DNA of 10,189 nt, taken from an uncultured Rhodospirillales bacterium (GTDB lineage: Bacteria; Pseudomonadota; Alphaproteobacteria; Rhodospirillales; 2-02-FULL-58-16). A model generated the notes under the pieces. It saw only the letters and a program-made list of their open reading frames with translations. It was not told where the DNA came from and did not search any database. Position numbers and translations under genes: made by a program. Location of the stretch: assembly GCA_913053795.1 (NCBI GenBank), contig CAJXGZ010000055.1, positions 1-10,189 of the forward strand, read 5' to 3'. Shown in pieces: positions 1 through 6,000 of this stretch. Positions within the stretch are counted from its first letter, which is position 1. Each line of letters begins with the position of its first letter.

Positions 1-224
1 TCACTTGAACGGCATTTGTCCCAATTCAGTCGTTCAGCCAAAGCAGGATTTTGCTAACAATTATGGTGATGTTCTTAGGGGAATCCCGAGTCCGCCAGGG
101 AGAGTATTCGTTCCGCCAACTGAATCGAAAATGGGAACAAATTGCAACATGCGTCGCAATTGTTCCACATGTAATGGAACCGGGCATTTTTGCCCCAATC
201 TTCCTTAATTATTCTACTACGATC
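1..224. other. Left-end stretch without a supported gene
   Basis: I find no gene with convincing protein features here. The plus-strand frames give low-complexity, unconserved-looking translations. On the minus strand, the frame of the adjacent HGTT fragment continues past its TGA (225-227) for about 50 more codons. That readthrough product is rich in Cys and Asn and I cannot relate it to anything, so it may be decayed coding DNA or noise. The one structured item is the inverted repeat at 134-166, listed separately. Confidence 0.5.
134..166. repeat. Short imperfect inverted repeat
   Basis: The left arm GGAACAAATTGC (134-145) matches the reverse complement of the right arm GCAATTGTTCC (156-166), except for one extra A. 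Ten bases separate the arms. The similarity continues outward as ATG/CAT on either side with another one-base offset. It could be an operator-like dyad or a hairpin remnant. No T-run follows it, so a terminator is unlikely. Confidence 0.45.
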
Positions 225-377
225 TCAGCGTCTTCGCATTATCAGACTAACCCCTCTCCCAGCGGCGTCCTCGCCGTTGGCGGCGAAGTGTGTTCCGGGC
301 CGGAAGCCCTCTCTCAGGATGGCTTGGGCGTTCTCTCCGGTTGTTCCGTGAAAGCAAATGCGGAAGGACCTCGTCAT
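225..377 (-). pseudogene. Truncated HGTT-motif protein (possible ADP-ribosyltransferase-like fragment)
   Basis: This is a 50-codon frame from ATG at 377 to TGA at 225. Its translation has the texture of a conserved domain N-terminus: FHGTT at residues 9-13, then an amphipathic ENAQAILREGF helix, then RPGTHFA (27-33) and EDAA. The pattern H-G-T/S, a helix ending in I-L-x-x-G-F, and then G-T-x-F is typical of the start of several PARP/KptA-like ART folds and of related uncharacterised small proteins. In PARP-like folds the residue before the Phe is usually Tyr; here it is His30. The frame ends after about 45 domain-like residues in a basic tail, far short of a catalytic domain, so I call it a gene remnant. 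There is no strong Shine-Dalgarno before the ATG, and the frame is open upstream only to a TAG about 30 codons earlier. The ART link rests on motif shape alone. It could also be an unrelated short protein. Confidence 0.4.
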
Positions 378-678
378 AATCCCGGCGCCGCATGTCCGCG
401 AATCGGTGAAGATCGTAAGGCCGCTTAACCTGGGTCCAGATAGTTCGTGGACCTACATGCTCACGTTCGCTACCGAGTGAACCAAACTTTTCAACATGGC
501 GCGTTGCTCTGCGTCTATTGGCCGGCTTCCATTCCACCGCCAGGGCATCGTCTGGGAAAAAAACTTATCCGTTCGTACAGGCTGCATATATACGTCAGGA
601 AAGCCAAACCGGTACGTCCGTACAATAGGTTTAACCAGCATATTTTGGCACCTTTAAGCGCAAAGCAAGAAACAACAG
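378..678. other. Gene-free, possibly degenerate intergenic stretch
   Basis: No frame here shows recognisable protein features on either strand. A 53-codon plus-strand frame opens at ATG 496, but it has no ribosome-binding site and no motif. Minus-strand frames at 453-641 and 515-856 give unstructured translations. The stretch probably serves as the upstream region of the receiver remnant, or it is decayed DNA like its surroundings. Confidence 0.5.
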
Positions 679-730
679 CGGGCTCGTCCGGCGTCCCCCC
701 ATCCCCCCCCCTCCAGGCCGGACGGGCCCG
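679..730 (+). promoter_or_regulatory. Strong hairpin with C-rich loop ahead of the receiver remnant
   Basis: The arms CGGGCTCGTCCGGC (679-692) and GCCGGACGGGCCCG (717-730) pair over 14 positions. The single mismatch (T684/G725) would be a U-G wobble in RNA, and G678-C731 extends the stem to 15. The 24-nt loop holds runs of six C (695-700) and nine C (703-711), then TCC. The loop segment CCTCC (710-714) is complementary to the GGAGG at 748-752, the Shine-Dalgarno of the receiver gene, so a loop-to-SD pairing that hides the ribosome site is possible. On the opposite strand the stem is followed by a modestly T-rich stretch, so a terminator role for minus-strand transcripts is an alternative. The hairpin is seen directly; its function is inferred. 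Confidence 0.5.
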
Positions 731-754
731 CCTTCGGGGAATAAGCGGGAGGAC

Positions 755-940
755 ATGGTGGATGGATTCGAAAAAAATCTTAATCTGGGAAATGTCAATT
801 TCCTGGTCATCGATGACAGTTCCTTCATGCGCAAGGTCATAAAGAACATCCTGCATAACTTCGTTTGCGGTGACGTGCTGGAAGCTCCGGACGGCGCGGA
901 AGCGCTCTTGTCTTCTTTATCGCTCACGGCGCAGACCTAA
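755..940 (+). pseudogene. Truncated CheY-like response-regulator receiver
   Basis: The 61-residue product begins like a stand-alone receiver domain. NFLVIDDSSFMRK (residues 15-27) holds the paired acidic residues D20-D21, which in the family bind Mg2+ beside the phosphoacceptor, and VLEAPDGAEAL covers the next strand and helix. The frame then runs into a short tail and TAA at 938-940. The phosphoacceptor Asp expected near residue 64, the Thr/Ser switch and the Lys are all absent, so the product cannot work as a phosphorylated receiver. The frame starting at 904 continues as VFFIAHGADLKIN, which resembles the next helix and strand of a receiver. This suggests an indel near 902-910 followed by further decay. 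GGGAGG at 747-752 is too close to ATG 755; GTG 758 (spacing 5) is a better start. It is probably a dead chemotaxis/two-component gene. Confidence 0.7.
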
Positions 941-1035
941 AGATCAATGCCTGCCCGGGGCCTGCTCGGATGCGCCGGAGTGCCGGCGGGTCTAAACCGG
1001 AAGCGCTCTAGCGTCCCGCCGTTTCATAGGCCGCC

Positions 1036-1727
1036 CTACTCGTCGCGATTGATCATCCACTCCCGCGCCAGGTTTAGGGCTTTGGCGATATCGTCAGGGG
1101 ACATTATTTTCTCGACCAGGTCCCGGTTCTCCATCGCCCCCTCTAATCCCTGCGACATGGCGAGAGAGGACCACATGTGCGCGAGGATAAAGTCCTGTGC
1201 GGCGCCTTGTCCTTTGCCGTACATGGCGCCTAAATTGCTCTGGGCGACGGCGTGCCCCTGTTCGGCGGCTTGCCGGTACCACTTCAGTGCTTCCTTGTAG
1301 TCTTGCGGGGCGCCCACTCCTTCGCGGTACATGGTGCCAGATCACTCTGAGCGATGGCGGCCCCCTGTTCGGCGGCAAGACGGATCCACTTCAAGGCCTC
1401 TTTGTCGTCTTGGGGAACGCCGTCTCCATTGGCGTACGCCACGCCCAGACTGTACTGGGCGAGGGCGTACCCCTGTTCGGCGGAGAGACGGAACCACTTC
1501 GCCGCTTTTTCGTAGTCCAGGGGAACGCCTTGTCCTTGGACGTACATCAAGCCCAGAAGGCCCTGGGCGCGGGAATTCCCCTGTTCGGTAAGGGGTCTCA
1601 ATTCTTTCAATGCGGCGGCGTAATCACCCTTTCCGTAAGCAGCCTCCCCCTTTTTGTAATCAGCGGAAGCGGCGGGAAAGGCCAACAACTGAACAGCTAT
1701 AAACACGGCAAGGAATTGTTGCTTCAT
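1036..1727 (-). pseudogene. Secreted Sel1-repeat protein, broken by one missing base
   Basis: Two minus-strand frames (1727-1284 and 1332-1036) join into one 230-residue protein if a single C is added to the CC at 1337-1338. The reading then goes from AQSDL straight into GTMYREGVG without loss. Residues 1-22 form a Sec signal peptide ending ASA, with no lipobox Cys. The rest holds about four Sel1/TPR-like units of 36 residues, for example LGLMYVQGQGVPLDYEKAAKW and LGAMYGKGQG. Their DNA shows the matching 108-bp period. Sel1 proteins are periplasmic or cell-surface helical scaffolds for protein-protein contacts. GGAG precedes ATG 1727 at good spacing. The gene lies 111 bp downstream of the MBOAT gene on the same strand, and Sel1-type AlgK accompanies AlgI/AlgJ in alginate export, but a functional link here is speculative. 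The break may be a real mutation or a base missed in sequencing. As read, the product stops after 147 residues. Confidence 0.8.
1337..1338. other. Frameshift site in the Sel1 gene
   Basis: The minus strand reads CTG GCA CC where CTG GGC ACC ATG TAC would keep the Sel1 consensus. One C (plus strand) is missing from a run of two that should be three. Restoring it gives exactly 231 codons including the stop. Confidence 0.75.
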
Positions 1728-1803
1728 TTTTCCACTCCATCCCTAAGGCGGCATGAACCAGCATCCCTCGTCGCGACCTCACCGTCAACGTATTAGAGGA
1801 GTC

Positions 1804-1830
1804 GTTGCGCCCGGCGGCGCGTTTCAACGG
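1804..1830 (-). terminator. Weak hairpins after the MBOAT gene
   Basis: Just past the MBOAT stop, the minus strand carries GCGCC-GCCG-GGCGC, a five-pair stem with a four-base loop, in the 1804-1830 interval. A smaller CGGC-AA-GCCG hairpin sits nearer the stop. No T-run follows, so this is at best a weak or Rho-assisted end, and transcription may continue into the Sel1 gene. Confidence 0.25.
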
Positions 1831-1838
1831 CTTGCCGA

Positions 1839-3221
1839 TTAGAACCGGAAATAAATAAACGTCTCTGATCGGTCCAAAAACAGCAACACAGCGATAAAAA
1901 GCAGCGAGAACCCAAAGTTTATGGTTGCGGCCTTCCAGGGAACGGACGCCCTATTCTCAGCGAGTGGTTCAAGATGAAGGCCGAACGCAACGGCGGCCGC
2001 GGCCGCCAGACCGATCCACATCCCCACGTCCGGGTCCGGTTGGAGCACGTCGACGGATCCGGCGAGGCTGCTGAAGAAATTCTGAATTCCGTTGAAATCA
2101 AACATAAACAGCGTCCATCCCAGGGACACCAACGAGAACGTCAACGCCAGCTGAAGAAAAGCCGGAAGACGGTCCCAGGCGGCGTTTCCGTAATGGTAAG
2201 CGGCTACGAGGCATGCGTGGTAGAGGCCCCAGACAACAAAAGTCCATCCCGCTCCATGCCACAGCCCGCAGATTGCCATGACGATGAAAATGTTGCGGAT
2301 GTAGGCCTTGTTTCCGCCCAGGGGAATGTAAAGGTAGTCGCGAATCCAGAGGGACAGCGTTATATGCCAATGACGCCAGAACTCACGCGGGTTTAAAGCA
2401 TTGTATGGCCGTTTGAAATTTTGGGGAAACGAGAAGCCGAACAGTGCGCCCAAACCGATTGCGATCAGCGAATAACCATAGAAGTCGAAGTATATCTGAA
2501 AGCTATACGAATAAACGGTGTACAAAGCCGTGAGTTGTGACAAATGCCCCGGATCACCGCGATAATCCGTGAGATTGTGGCTCAAGGTGTCGGCGATCAA
2601 CACCTTGACCGCCAGTCCCAGGCAGATATAGCCGACGGCGCGGGCCGCGTGTTGGCCGTCGAGGCGGAAATGCTCCAGGCGCCGCAAGGGCGCCGCGATG
2701 TCTCTGTAGCGCAGAATGGGACCCGCGACGAGCTGCGGGAAAAGCATGATGTAGGTGGCGAAATGGGACAGCGAAGGAATATCCTTGATGTCGCCCCTGT
2801 AGCGGTCAACCGCGAATGCGATGACCTGAAAGGTAAAAAATGAGATGCCGGCTGGAAGCAAAACGTTGGCGAAAAGGCTGAATTGCTCAAGGTTCTGCGG
2901 GTCATTGAGATCTATGAACGACCCCAGCAGGAACCCGAGGTACTTGTAGTAGCCGAGCGCGAGAGCTGGCGGCGCCACCGCCGCGACCAGCAATACCCGG
3001 CTTTCGCGGAATCCGGGCCGGGTAACTAGAAAATAGACCCACAGAACGTCGACGCTCAGAATCAGAGCGTGCTCGATCCCGGAAATACCGTAAAATACGA
3101 GGGATGCCGCTATCAGAGTAAAGGCGCGCCAGCGCCTCATCCCCGGCATGAAAAAAAGAGCGAGAACCGTAGGGAGGAAAACGAACAGGAAAGCGAACTC
3201 GTTGAAAATCACGATGCGCAT
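1839..3221 (-). CDS. MBOAT family membrane-bound O-acyltransferase (AlgI/DltB-like)
   Basis: This 460-residue polytopic membrane protein has the full length of bacterial MBOAT enzymes. These enzymes move acyl groups, usually acetyl, across the inner membrane onto polysaccharides or other envelope polymers. The start MRIVIFNEFAFLFVFLP fits the usual family N-terminus. Visible signatures include PAGISFFTFQ (123-132), LFPQLVAGPILRY (160-172), the NFKRPYNALNPREFWRHWH block (268-286) and LWHGAGWTF (320-328). The invariant catalytic His of the family is H322, and H286 is the second conserved His. About ten hydrophobic spans are distributed along the chain. The start overlaps the end of the upstream SGNH-like gene by 13 bp, so the two are almost surely co-translated. 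The acyl donor and polymer cannot be told from sequence. A generic cell-surface polysaccharide O-acetylase is more likely than alginate-specific AlgI, since no alginate genes are in view. Confidence 0.92.
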   Translation of the reverse strand: MRIVIFNEFAFLFVFLPTVLALFFMPGMRRWRAFTLIAASLVFYGISGIEHALILSVDVLWVYFLVTRPGFRESRVLLVAAVAPPALALGYYKYLGFLLGSFIDLNDPQNLEQFSLFANVLLPAGISFFTFQVIAFAVDRYRGDIKDIPSLSHFATYIMLFPQLVAGPILRYRDIAAPLRRLEHFRLDGQHAARAVGYICLGLAVKVLIADTLSHNLTDYRGDPGHLSQLTALYTVYSYSFQIYFDFYGYSLIAIGLGALFGFSFPQNFKRPYNALNPREFWRHWHITLSLWIRDYLYIPLGGNKAYIRNIFIVMAICGLWHGAGWTFVVWGLYHACLVAAYHYGNAAWDRLPAFLQLALTFSLVSLGWTLFMFDFNGIQNFFSSLAGSVDVLQPDPDVGMWIGLAAAAAVAFGLHLEPLAENRASVPWKAATINFGFSLLFIAVLLFLDRSETFIYFRF

Positions 3222-4297
3222 CCACCCAGGTAAGGACGTGAGAAGGCGCTAATCCACCCTCCCAACACGCTCGGCGGCGGGTGGCTCGCGTCATTCCATC
3301 CGGTGGTTTCACGGAAGGCTTCGAGAGGAGCGGCGACGCAATTCACGCTGAAATCGGCGCATGCCTCCATGAAGGTCCTTCGATTCGATTCGGAAAAAGG
3401 CGATGGTTTGCGCTCAAAGATGGCGGCGCTTGACGGATGTAATGGCGATTCATAGATCAAGAGTTCAAGATTGTTTTCTCGCGCCAGGCGGAAAAGCCGC
3501 TCAAGGTCGTTGCGTAGAATGACATTAATAATCTGCGGCGTGGTGCGGGAAAAAGGGGGGGGGTCGTCCGTCAATCGGGGAGGAGAGTGGAAACTGCCAT
3601 CCGGAAGATATCCAAACCCACCGGGCTCTGCGGCGGGAAAAGGGTCGTCGTTCAACCCCAGGGCCTCCAATAGAGCGCGGCGAAAGAAGGCGGCCTCGAA
3701 CTGGCTCTGAAACAGCAACGTTTCCGTCCAAATAAATCGCCATGGGACACGCATCTTATCCCGGAGGCTAACGTCGCGGTGCCGGAACGCCACCGCGACG
3801 TCATCGGCGAGCAGGCTCCAACGCTGGCGCCACCCAGTCCATGGATTGGCGTACATCTGCAACTCGAAATGATCGATACTGATGACGGCTAGGCGGGGCA
3901 ACGCCTGTTCGCGAGCCAAACTCTCAAGTAGCTGTACGCTGCTCCGGAAAGACTGCCCCGAAAGGGCGAAGTTGAACGCAGTGCAAACGCCGACGTCTAA
4001 TTGCTCCCGCCCAACGGAAAGAACGCGACTGTTCCCGAAGAGTCCGATGTCGTAAGGCTGCTTGCGCTCCACGGCGTGCCGGATTTTCATTTGGGAGATT
4101 TGCTGCTCCCCGTAACCCTTGAAGTCCTGAGTCCTATACGGGCGCCGATCATCGAACGGATCTGTCTGGGGAATAGCATCCTCGATCACCCGGACCATCA
4201 CGATGAGCGTAACAGTGCAAAACAGGAACAGCAGGACTCGTCTCAATTGACATTTCCCATGAAGCCCTTGGAGCCGCGGGCGATGATAGCCGAACAT
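3209..4297 (-). CDS. SGNH-hydrolase-like membrane-anchored partner of the MBOAT protein
   Basis: The 362-residue product has one N-terminal membrane span (about 20-37) and a periplasmic domain. FGNSRVLS (87-94) matches the block I nucleophile motif of SGNH/GDSL enzymes with Ser90. FNFALSGQS (108-116) is the next conserved Gly block. The C-terminal NDASH (335-339) gives the D-x-x-H pair D336/H339. A catalytic triad is therefore apparently intact. In AlgI-AlgJ/AlgX and DltB-DltD systems such proteins receive or transfer the acyl group on the periplasmic side, and the overlap with the MBOAT gene argues for the same pairing here. The ATG at 4297 lacks a clear ribosome site. A TTG at 4246, preceded by GGGAA seven bases away, would give a start just ahead of the membrane span and may be the true one. 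Codons 245-248 contain a nine-C run (see 3555-3563). Overall similarity to named families is weak, so the assignment rests on motifs and context. Confidence 0.75.
   Translation of the reverse strand: MFGYHRPRLQGLHGKCQLRRVLLFLFCTVTLIVMVRVIEDAIPQTDPFDDRRPYRTQDFKGYGEQQISQMKIRHAVERKQPYDIGLFGNSRVLSVGREQLDVGVCTAFNFALSGQSFRSSVQLLESLAREQALPRLAVISIDHFELQMYANPWTGWRQRWSLLADDVAVAFRHRDVSLRDKMRVPWRFIWTETLLFQSQFEAAFFRRALLEALGLNDDPFPAAEPGGFGYLPDGSFHSPPRLTDDPPPFSRTTPQIINVILRNDLERLFRLARENNLELLIYESPLHPSSAAIFERKPSPFSESNRRTFMEACADFSVNCVAAPLEAFRETTGWNDASHPPPSVLGGWISAFSRPYLGGCAS
3555..3563. repeat. Nine-G homopolymer inside the SGNH-like gene
   Basis: An uninterrupted G9 run on the plus strand (C9 in the coding sense) encodes DPPP, residues 245-248, and is immediately followed in the coding sense by T5. 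Such tracts slip readily, and any one-base change would cut the protein well before its D-x-x-H block. Confidence 0.85.
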
Positions 4298-4493
4298 ATC
4301 TTTATTTGGTAAAAGAGAAATTCTGAGGACACCTTAATGTTTTTTTGTGTTGGGTAAACAATATTCACCTTGAACCTTTCGCCCACACCGCTTGCGGGTC
4401 CATGCGGCGTTAATGATCGGGTAACTTGTCGGGATTATGATTCTAGAGTGATGTCAATTGGATTGGGCGGGCGACTCTGAAAGGAGTCCGATC
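4298..4493. promoter_or_regulatory. Divergent promoter region
   Basis: This 196-bp gap separates the minus-strand SGNH/MBOAT operon from the plus-strand small gene, so both promoters should lie here. For the minus strand, TTGTTT followed by 16 bases and CATTAA (about 4338-4365) is a weak sigma70-like candidate. For the plus strand, TATGAT (4436-4441) resembles a -10 box but has no convincing -35 box at normal spacing. No clear operator was found. Confidence 0.3.
4480..4486 (+). promoter_or_regulatory. Ribosome-binding site deciding the start of the small gene
   Basis: AAAGGAG stands seven bases before ATG 4494. An in-frame ATG at 4458 has no such site, so the shorter 63-residue reading is preferred. 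Confidence 0.75.
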
Positions 4494-4685
4494 ATGACTC
4501 TAAATTATGCTGACGATCTCATTGCGCGGGCTCTGCTGATTGCTTGCAGCGCCAAGGAATCCTCACAGGCCGACGCCGACGCCATGCTGGATCTGTTGCT
4601 CGACAGGTATCCGGATTTGGCTCAAAAGCTTCTTCACAATTTCAAGGGCCTGCAACCGGCGCCCCACTTGCGCGTGATGTTCTGA
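4494..4685 (+). CDS. Small helical protein of unknown function (63 aa)
   Basis: The product starts MTLNYADDLIARALL and is predicted by eye to be nearly all helical and acidic in its first two thirds. It contains ADADAMLDLLLDRYPDLAQKLL (split over residues 26-47) and ends in HNFKGLQPAPHLRVMF. There is no signal peptide, membrane span or metal motif, so it should be cytoplasmic. I do not recognise the family. Coding support comes from the strong Shine-Dalgarno at ideal spacing, balanced amino acid usage and a compact end. Its TGA (4683-4685) abuts the stop of the convergent ybdK gene with no spare base. It stands alone on its strand, and its role cannot be inferred from its neighbours. Confidence 0.7.
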   Translation: MTLNYADDLIARALLIACSAKESSQADADAMLDLLLDRYPDLAQKLLHNFKGLQPAPHLRVMF

Positions 4686-5834
4686 TCACTCGCCGCGCCC
4701 CACACCGAGCATAGTCTCCTCGACGAGCATGTCGACCACGGCGTCAAGCGCCTCTTCGTGGGTTTTCCCGTCCGCCTTTGTTTGCTTGTAGACCTCTAAT
4801 TGGCGGTGGGCGCTGGCGCCGTTCTTGACGATGTCGCGGACGTGGGCGAGTTGGCTCACGCAGTTGAGGGCCTCTGAGTCCTCGGCAACCATGTCCAGCA
4901 GCTCCTCGATCAAATCGGCGAAGGGAACCAGCTCGCCGGCGCCGTAGTCCATCAGGCTTCCATCCAGACCGTAGCGCTGCGCCCGCCAGCGGTTTTCGTT
5001 GATCAGCATGTTGGCGTACATGCGCCAACGCTGGTTGGCGCGCCGAAGCCGGTAGAGCATGCGCACGATGCAAAGAAAAAGGGCGGCGACGCCGAGCGCG
5101 TCGTCCAGGCGCGTGCAAACGTCGGTGATGCGCATTTCCAAGGTCGGGAAGCGGGCGCTGAGGCGGGCGTCCCACCACAGCATGGAGGCGTCCTCGATCA
5201 GTCCGGCCCGCTGCAACACGCGCACGTGGCGCTTGTAATCGGCGAAGGAATCGAAGCGCTCGGGCAGGCCGGTTCGAGGCAATTCGTCAAAGATGCTGAG
5301 GCGGTAGGACATGAGGCCCGTGTCATGGCCGCGCCAAAACGGCGAAGAGGTGCTGAGCGCCAGCAGGTGGGGCAGGAAATAGGCCACCTGATTGAGCAGA
5401 TCGATGCGCATTTCGTCGTCCTCCACCCCCACATGCACATGCATGCCGCAGACCAGCAGGCGATGGACCACCGTCTGCATGTCCTCGGCCATGATGTTGT
5501 AGCGCCGCTTGTCGGTGTGTTTCTGCTCTTGCCATTTGGAAAAGGGATGGGTGGAGGCGGCGATGGGCGCGAGACCGTATTCGCCGGCCAGCTCCGAAAC
5601 CGAGCGCCTGAGTTCAGCCAGATTTTCGCCGGCTTCGGACAGGGTTTCACAAGGGCGCGTGGCCACCTCGATCTGGGATTTGAGGAATTCCGGCTTGACC
5701 AGATTTTTAAAGCGGGCCTCGAAGGCTTTGTGCATGGCCTCGGGCGGATCGCTGACCAGCGCCCGGGTCTTGGGGTCCACCAGCAGGTATTCCTCCTCGA
5801 TGCCGACGGTGAATGTGGGTTCGGAAAAAGGCAT
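4686..5834 (-). CDS. ybdK: YbdK-type carboxylate-amine ligase (GCS2 family)
   Basis: The 382-residue protein matches the length and motif order of the YbdK branch of the glutamate-cysteine ligase 2 family, which are ATP-dependent ligases of the ATP-grasp-related glutamine synthetase fold. Visible blocks are TVGIEEEYLLVD (9-20, acidic metal/nucleotide-binding residues E13-E15), KSQIEVATRPC (52-62), GMHVHVGV (130-137, paired His), PFWRGHDTGLMSYR (165-178) and RFPTLEMRITDVC (228-240). E. coli YbdK makes gamma-glutamylcysteine only weakly, and the true substrate of these enzymes is generally unknown. It sits directly downstream of an N-formylglutamate amidohydrolase family gene, a common pairing, which hints at glutamate- or amide-related substrates. 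ATG 5834 lies immediately beside the inserted palindromic element, whose terminus provides AGGA five bases ahead of the start. The C-terminal end abuts the convergent small gene. Confidence 0.9.
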   Translation of the reverse strand: MPFSEPTFTVGIEEEYLLVDPKTRALVSDPPEAMHKAFEARFKNLVKPEFLKSQIEVATRPCETLSEAGENLAELRRSVSELAGEYGLAPIAASTHPFSKWQEQKHTDKRRYNIMAEDMQTVVHRLLVCGMHVHVGVEDDEMRIDLLNQVAYFLPHLLALSTSSPFWRGHDTGLMSYRLSIFDELPRTGLPERFDSFADYKRHVRVLQRAGLIEDASMLWWDARLSARFPTLEMRITDVCTRLDDALGVAALFLCIVRMLYRLRRANQRWRMYANMLINENRWRAQRYGLDGSLMDYGAGELVPFADLIEELLDMVAEDSEALNCVSQLAHVRDIVKNGASAHRQLEVYKQTKADGKTHEEALDAVVDMLVEETMLGVGRGE

Positions 5835-6000
5835 TAGTGTCCTATCTCATGATTTCGTACATCATACGACGGTCTTCCGAGACTTCCGGCTAGGAGCGTG
5901 TTGCGCCGTGATGCTGGAGCATCACAAGCGGCGCGCGACGACGTCCGGAAGCCTCGGAAGACCGTCGTATGGTGCACGAAATCATGAGATAGAACACTAA
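5834..6000. mobile_element. MITE-like palindromic element with TA target duplication
   Basis: The 56-bp ends (5834-5889 and 5945-6000) are inverted copies with only four mismatches, all transitions. The middle is also dyad-symmetric, centred on GTGATGCT-GG-AGCATCAC (5908-5925), so the whole 167-bp unit is nearly one palindrome. It encodes no transposase. Both ends show TA just outside GTGT/ACAC (5835-5836 and 5998-5999), which fits a TA duplication as left by IS630/Tc1-mariner transposases; the family assignment is inferred. It lies exactly between the FGase stop and the ybdK start. Transcribed, it would fold into a long hairpin between the two cistrons. Confidence 0.8.
5840..5843 (-). promoter_or_regulatory. 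Ribosome-binding site of ybdK supplied by the element
   Basis: On the minus strand AGGA is followed by CACTA and then ATG 5834, a five-base spacing. The same position in the other end of the element reads AGAA, so one transition distinguishes a usable SD from a poor one. Confidence 0.5.

Noticed and set aside
496..657. 53-codon plus-strand frame from ATG 496
   Set aside because: It has no Shine-Dalgarno and no recognisable composition or motif, and neighbouring frames are equally open.
1252..1590. Regularly spaced repeats resembling an array
   Set aside because: The CCCTGTTCGG copies at about 108-bp spacing encode Sel1 units; they are not CRISPR repeats.
1197..1796. 199-codon plus-strand frame opposite the Sel1 gene
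   Set aside because: It is antisense to repeats of 108 bp, and its periodic translation simply mirrors the Sel1 units. The minus strand has signal peptide, SD and family motifs.
1036..4297. Alginate biosynthesis locus (AlgI, AlgJ, AlgK)
   Set aside because: The three protein types match loosely, but no alginate polymerase, lyase or export gene is present. The Sel1 protein also lacks the AlgK lipobox.
5323..5535. FGase reading continued into ybdK in another frame in the ancestor
   Set aside because: Correct removal of the element with one TA copy gives FGase an immediate TAA stop, so no extended ancestral protein is needed.
5509..6000. Long open frames on both strands running into 5834-6000
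   Set aside because: They are shadows of ybdK and FGase extended by the palindromic element, whose translation repeats the same residues on both strands because it is an inverted repeat.
5834..6000. Palindrome as a Rho-independent terminator
   Set aside because: The ends are 56 bp, lack a T-run and have TA duplications, and the unit separates co-directional genes. A mobile element explains it better, although it may still affect transcription.
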